In this document: piece after piece, positions 6,926-8,930 of the stretch
Position numbering within the stretch: the stretch's first letter is position 1
Layout: every line of letters begins with the position of its first letter
From: Thermoanaerobacterales bacterium
Lineage (GTDB): Bacteria > Bacillota > Thermosediminibacteria > Thermosediminibacterales > Tepidanaerobacteraceae
Length of the DNA: 8,930 bases
Direction of reading: 5' to 3'
Assembly (NCBI GenBank): GCA_012839145.1
Contig: DUNY01000280.1
Span: forward strand, 1 to 8,930
Program-made: the position numbers and the translations under genes
Notes under the pieces: generated by a model
What the model was told of the DNA's origin: nothing
The model's input: the letters and a program-made list of their open reading frames with translations, nothing else
Database searches by the model: none

Positions 6926-6931
6926 ATTATA
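6926..6931 (-). promoter_or_regulatory. Extended -10 promoter ahead of yigZ
   Basis: The minus strand reads TGCTATAAT, a perfect sigma-A -10 hexamer with the TGN extension. No good -35 element is found 17 bases upstream, which is common for extended -10 promoters. Transcription would start near 6919, giving a leader of about 45 bases before yigZ. It lies immediately downstream of the terminator of the previous gene. Confidence 0.5.
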
Positions 6932-6938
6932 GCATAAA

Positions 6939-6956
6939 AGCAGCCTTCGGACTACT
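6939..6956 (-). terminator. Intrinsic terminator of the thioredoxin-reductase-like gene
   Basis: On the minus-strand RNA, AGUAGUC (6956-6950) pairs with GGCUGCU (6945-6939) around a CGAA tetraloop, and UUUU follows. Two of the seven pairs are G-U wobbles. The same sequence on the plus strand would give A-C mismatches, so the hairpin is favoured only in leftward transcripts, as the gene order requires. The short U-run suggests incomplete termination and some read-through into yigZ. Confidence 0.6.
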
Positions 6957-7002
6957 AACTCCTTTAAGTCTGTTATTATACATATAATCAAGCTTTATAT
7001 TT

Positions 7003-7893
7003 TTATATAGTTTTATTAATACTCTTAATATAATCTTTGGCATTTTGGCCAGCTACTGCACCTTGTCCGACGGCTGTTGCTACTTGAGCAAGACCTCCTG
7101 TACAGTCTCCTGCTGCGAACAATCCTTCAATATTAGTTTTCTGTCTATTATCAACCATAATAAAATCATCCTTCATGGCAATTCCCAATTTTAAAGCAAA
7201 GTCTATGGAAGACGCTGAACTGTATGCTATAAACAATCCATCAATGTCTTTCTCTTCACCATGCTCAAACACTATTTTATTAAGACCATTATTATCACCT
7301 TCAAGGCTAGTAATAGGTCGTTTTTTTACGTCTATAGGATTTTCTTTCAAAAATTGTCTACTCTTGTAATTTACTTTCAGTTCATGGCCATTCGTGTACA
7401 ATGTCACATCCTTTGTATAGCTTGTTATTTCAGATAACTCATGGACTGCATAATCTTTGTACCCCAAAATTCCAACTTTTTTATTTTTATAAAAGAATCC
7501 ATCACATGTAACACAATAATGCACACCTTGACCTTCGAATTTATTTAAGTTTTCTATTGCTATTTTATCCCTCAATTTACCTGTAGCAAGGATAATAGCT
7601 TCAGCTTGGTATTCTGCCAGATCAGTTACGATTTTGAAATACTTTTCTTTATTAATACTTAGCACCTCTTCTTCTACCATCTCTACACCAAATTTTTTTG
7701 CTTGCTCAATCCCGGTACGGATTAATTCTTCACCTGATACCTGTGGAGCACAGCAAAAGTTTTCTATAACGCTGCCTAATCTAAGCATACTTTCTTTTCC
7801 GATTATCAATGTTTTAAGATTACCGCGAGCTGTATATATCGAGGCTGATAAACCCGCAGGTCCTTTTCCTATTATGATGACATCATAGAGCAT
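7003..7893 (-). CDS. Thioredoxin-reductase-like flavoprotein with degenerate NADPH-binding motifs
   Basis: A 296-residue two-domain flavoprotein of the thioredoxin reductase type. FAD-binding features are clear: GKGPAGLSASIYTARG at 9-24 (the GxGxxG loop) and GLFAAGDCTGGLAQVATAVGQG at 257-278. The redox pair is C127-V-T-C130 in YCVTCDG, as in thioredoxin reductases. The central pyridine-nucleotide domain is unusual. The expected GGGDSA loop reads GYKDYA (144-149), and the HRR motif that binds the NADPH phosphate is replaced by YTNGHELK (166-173). This resembles the known clostridial class of ferredoxin-linked, NADPH-independent thioredoxin reductases, which I offer as inference. An extra pair of cysteines (C47, C48) stands where proline and glycine are usual. 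The ATG at 7893 has GGGAGG 8 bases upstream. The gene has its own promoter and terminator and no thioredoxin gene beside it. Confidence 0.88.
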   Translation of the reverse strand: MLYDVIIIGKGPAGLSASIYTARGNLKTLIIGKESMLRLGSVIENFCCAPQVSGEELIRTGIEQAKKFGVEMVEEEVLSINKEKYFKIVTDLAEYQAEAIILATGKLRDKIAIENLNKFEGQGVHYCVTCDGFFYKNKKVGILGYKDYAVHELSEITSYTKDVTLYTNGHELKVNYKSRQFLKENPIDVKKRPITSLEGDNNGLNKIVFEHGEEKDIDGLFIAYSSASSIDFALKLGIAMKDDFIMVDNRQKTNIEGLFAAGDCTGGLAQVATAVGQGAVAGQNAKDYIKSINKTI

Positions 7894-7925
7894 AATCCTC
7901 GCCTCCCATCTTGTATTTTGAGTTT

Positions 7926-7954
7926 ATTATACCCGGATTTATCATTAATCACAA
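7926..7954 (-). promoter_or_regulatory. Sigma-A-type promoter of the thioredoxin-reductase-like gene
   Basis: The minus strand has TTGTGA (7954-7949), a 17-base spacer and a perfect TATAAT (7931-7926). Transcription would begin near 7919, about 26 bases before the ATG. It sits directly behind the terminator of the SleB-like gene, so this gene appears to be an independent unit. Confidence 0.6.
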
Positions 7955-7963
7955 TTTATATGA

Positions 7964-8020
7964 AAAATGACAAAATAAAAAGGACTTTCTAAGCAAAAGT
8001 CCTTTTTATTTTGTCATTTT
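7964..8020 (-). terminator. 25-bp perfect hairpin terminator of the SleB-like gene
   Basis: Arms at 7964-7988 and 7996-8020 are perfect inverted repeats of 25 bases around a 7-base loop. The core is GGACTTT/AAAGTCC, followed on the minus strand by TTTTTATTTTG, a classic intrinsic terminator extended at its base by an A-tract/U-tract stem. The stop codon TGA of the SleB-like gene (8016-8014) and part of its last codons lie inside the 5' arm. Because it is symmetrical, it could also stop transcription coming from the left. Confidence 0.92.
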
Positions 8021-8703
8021 GAAAATACATGGCTTCCTATAGTTGTTATATATGGTCTTGATCTTACCCACTGATCATTAGTCTTACTTGGATTGAAAAA
8101 GGTGGTTGCTCCTCCGGTAGGGTCAGTACCACTTAATGCATCCATTACTGCTCTTCTTGCGGTCTCATCCGGTGTTAAATTAATTTGACCGTCCAATACA
8201 GGGCTATACTGATAATAACCGTCTACAACCTGAAAGACAATTTCTGAGATACTATTTGGGTATCTAGGATCTTTTAGTCTGTTTAATATTGTTGCAGCCA
8301 CTGCTACTTGGCCTGTATAAGACTCCCCACGTGCCTCAGCGTAAACTAACTTAGCAACAAGCTCTATATCTCTGGCAGAAAACCTGCCTGTACTGCCACG
8401 ATAGGGTGATGATACATTTATATTTAATGCACTGAAGGTCTCAGGTCCGGCAATGCCGTCAACTTTTATTCCCTTTACCCTTTGAAACCTGATTAAAGCA
8501 TCTGTTGTCATGTACCCAAATATTCCGTCAGCGTAACCCGACCAAAAACCCTGGGCATCTAATATTTGTTGAAGTTGAGCTACGTCTTCTCCAATACTAC
8601 CTTCCATTAGAAGTCTATCTCCTAGTTGGGCTGCCATGACAGTGGGAGTCAAGATCAAAAAAACCGTTAATACCAACATTACCTTAGCTATTATTTTCCG
8701 CAT
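8014..8703 (-). CDS. SleB-type cell-wall hydrolase with peptidoglycan-binding domain
   Basis: A 229-residue secreted enzyme. Residues 1-24 are a signal peptide ending in the cleavage-like VMA-AQ. A peptidoglycan-binding type 1 domain spans about 35-93 (EDVAQLQQILDAQGF, YADGIFGYMTTDALIRFQ, VDGIAGPETFSAL). The SleB/CwlJ hydrolase domain spans about 112-229. It carries LVYAEARGE at 119-127, where E123 is the likely catalytic glutamate, ATILNRL at 138-144, and TFFNP and IGSHVFSK near the end. SleB in Bacillus is a lytic transglycosylase that degrades spore cortex at germination. The frame is open back to 8781, but the ATG at 8703 has AAGGAGGG 5 bases upstream and begins the signal peptide. No ypeB follows, unlike the Bacillus sleB-ypeB operon. 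The visible promoter is sigma-A-like, so a vegetative cell-wall role is also possible. Confidence 0.9.
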   Translation of the reverse strand: MRKIIAKVMLVLTVFLILTPTVMAAQLGDRLLMEGSIGEDVAQLQQILDAQGFWSGYADGIFGYMTTDALIRFQRVKGIKVDGIAGPETFSALNINVSSPYRGSTGRFSARDIELVAKLVYAEARGESYTGQVAVAATILNRLKDPRYPNSISEIVFQVVDGYYQYSPVLDGQINLTPDETARRAVMDALSGTDPTGGATTFFNPSKTNDQWVRSRPYITTIGSHVFSK

Positions 8704-8831
8704 ACTTTCCCTCCTTTTGTTTATCGCCAAATCCTTTTTTAGTAGTAAACTCGTAGATTTGGTTGAAACTATGTGCGGCAATTATATGGATGCTATTTGC
8801 CGCAATCGGTCTTTCACCGAAGAAGAGATGT
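8704..8831 (-). promoter_or_regulatory. Structured 5' leader of the SleB-like gene (three hairpins)
   Basis: From the predicted start near 8831-8829, the leader is about 126 bases long and holds three consecutive inverted repeats. In RNA order these are TCGGT/ACCGA (8820-8816 with 8810-8806, 5-base loop), TGCGGCAA/TTGCCGCA (8804-8797 with 8781-8774, 15-base loop) and CCAAATC/GATTTGG (8762-8756 with 8733-8727, 22-base loop). The last ends 9 bases before the AAGGAGGG ribosome-binding site. I do not recognise it as a known riboswitch class. No convincing small gene lies here. Confidence 0.5.
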
Positions 8832-8835
8832 GAAG

Positions 8836-8864
8836 ATTATAGCATCAAACCGACAGCTTGACAA
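8836..8864 (-). promoter_or_regulatory. Sigma-A promoter of the SleB-like gene
   Basis: The minus strand carries TTGTCA (8864-8859), a spacer of exactly 17 bases, and TATAAT (8841-8836) preceded by TGC, making an extended -10. This is the strongest promoter match in the window. I found no sigma-F or sigma-G consensus in the same leader. Confidence 0.75.
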
Positions 8865-8897
8865 AAGCCATAGTTGGAGAAAATAAAGCGTATATTG

Positions 8898-8927
8898 TTG
8901 ACAATAATAGTTTTATGTTGATATATC
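8898..8927 (+). promoter_or_regulatory. Possible divergent promoter for a gene beyond the right edge
   Basis: The plus strand has a perfect TTGACA at 8898-8903, followed after 18 bases by TATATC (8922-8927), an imperfect -10 element. A 14-base palindrome, TATTGT-TG-ACAATA (8893-8906), overlaps the -35 and might be an operator. The downstream gene, if any, is outside the window, so this is tentative. Confidence 0.3.
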
Positions 8928-8930
8928 CCT

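Noticed and set aside
8704..8781. 26-codon upstream extension of the SleB-like frame
   Set aside because: It would bury the signal peptide, has no ribosome-binding site, and the ATG at 8703 has an excellent AAGGAGGG.
8704..8831. Known riboswitch (c-di-AMP or c-di-GMP type) ahead of the SleB-like gene
   Set aside because: Cell-wall hydrolases often carry such elements, but the conserved core sequences I know for these classes are not present.
8636..8833. Plus-strand open frame of 65 codons across the SleB-gene start and leader
   Set aside because: It is antisense to the signal peptide and the hairpin leader, has no ribosome-binding site, and its hydrophobic start mirrors the signal peptide codons.

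Overview
The window is a densely packed, AT-rich stretch in which every recognisable gene lies on the minus strand and is read right to left. It looks like the chromosome of a spore-forming member of the Clostridia. It carries bofC, a SpoIID-family gene and a SleB-type hydrolase. It also has ruvC beside ruvA and ruvB, whereas Bacilli generally use RecU instead of RuvC. The block yebC-bofC-ruvC-ruvA-ruvB-(spoIID-like)-queA is a conserved Firmicutes neighbourhood. I see no mobile element, CRISPR array, tRNA, rRNA or broken gene.

Layout in transcription order. (1) 8930-8704 is a 227-base leader region with a good sigma-A promoter and three successive predicted hairpins. (2) A secreted SleB-type cell-wall hydrolase (8703-8014) ends in a 25-bp perfect hairpin terminator that overlaps its stop codon. 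(3) A thioredoxin-reductase-like flavoprotein (7893-7003) has its own promoter and terminator. It keeps the redox CxxC but lacks the usual NADPH-binding motifs. (4) From 6874 leftward there is one probable long transcription unit with short gaps: yigZ, nadE, yebC, bofC, ruvC, ruvA, ruvB, the SpoIID-like gene and the start of queA, which runs off the left edge.

Functionally the long unit mixes housekeeping work with sporulation. The housekeeping genes cover NAD synthesis (nadE), translation or ribosome-linked factors (yigZ, yebC), Holliday-junction processing (ruvCAB) and tRNA queuosine modification (queA). The sporulation genes are bofC, whose B. subtilis counterpart restrains SpoIVB signalling across the forespore membranes, and a SpoIID-type peptidoglycan enzyme.

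The most interesting signal is just ahead of bofC. A 16-bp inverted repeat with one bulged base pairs the bofC ribosome-binding site and start codon. Its upstream arm also contains a good match to a sigma-G -10 element, with a -35 match 17 bases further upstream. Read-through mRNA from yebC would therefore hide the bofC start. A transcript begun in the forespore at the sigma-G-like promoter would lack that arm and leave the start open. A weaker hairpin hides the ruvC ribosome-binding site in a similar way. These are readings of sequence only and have not been tested.
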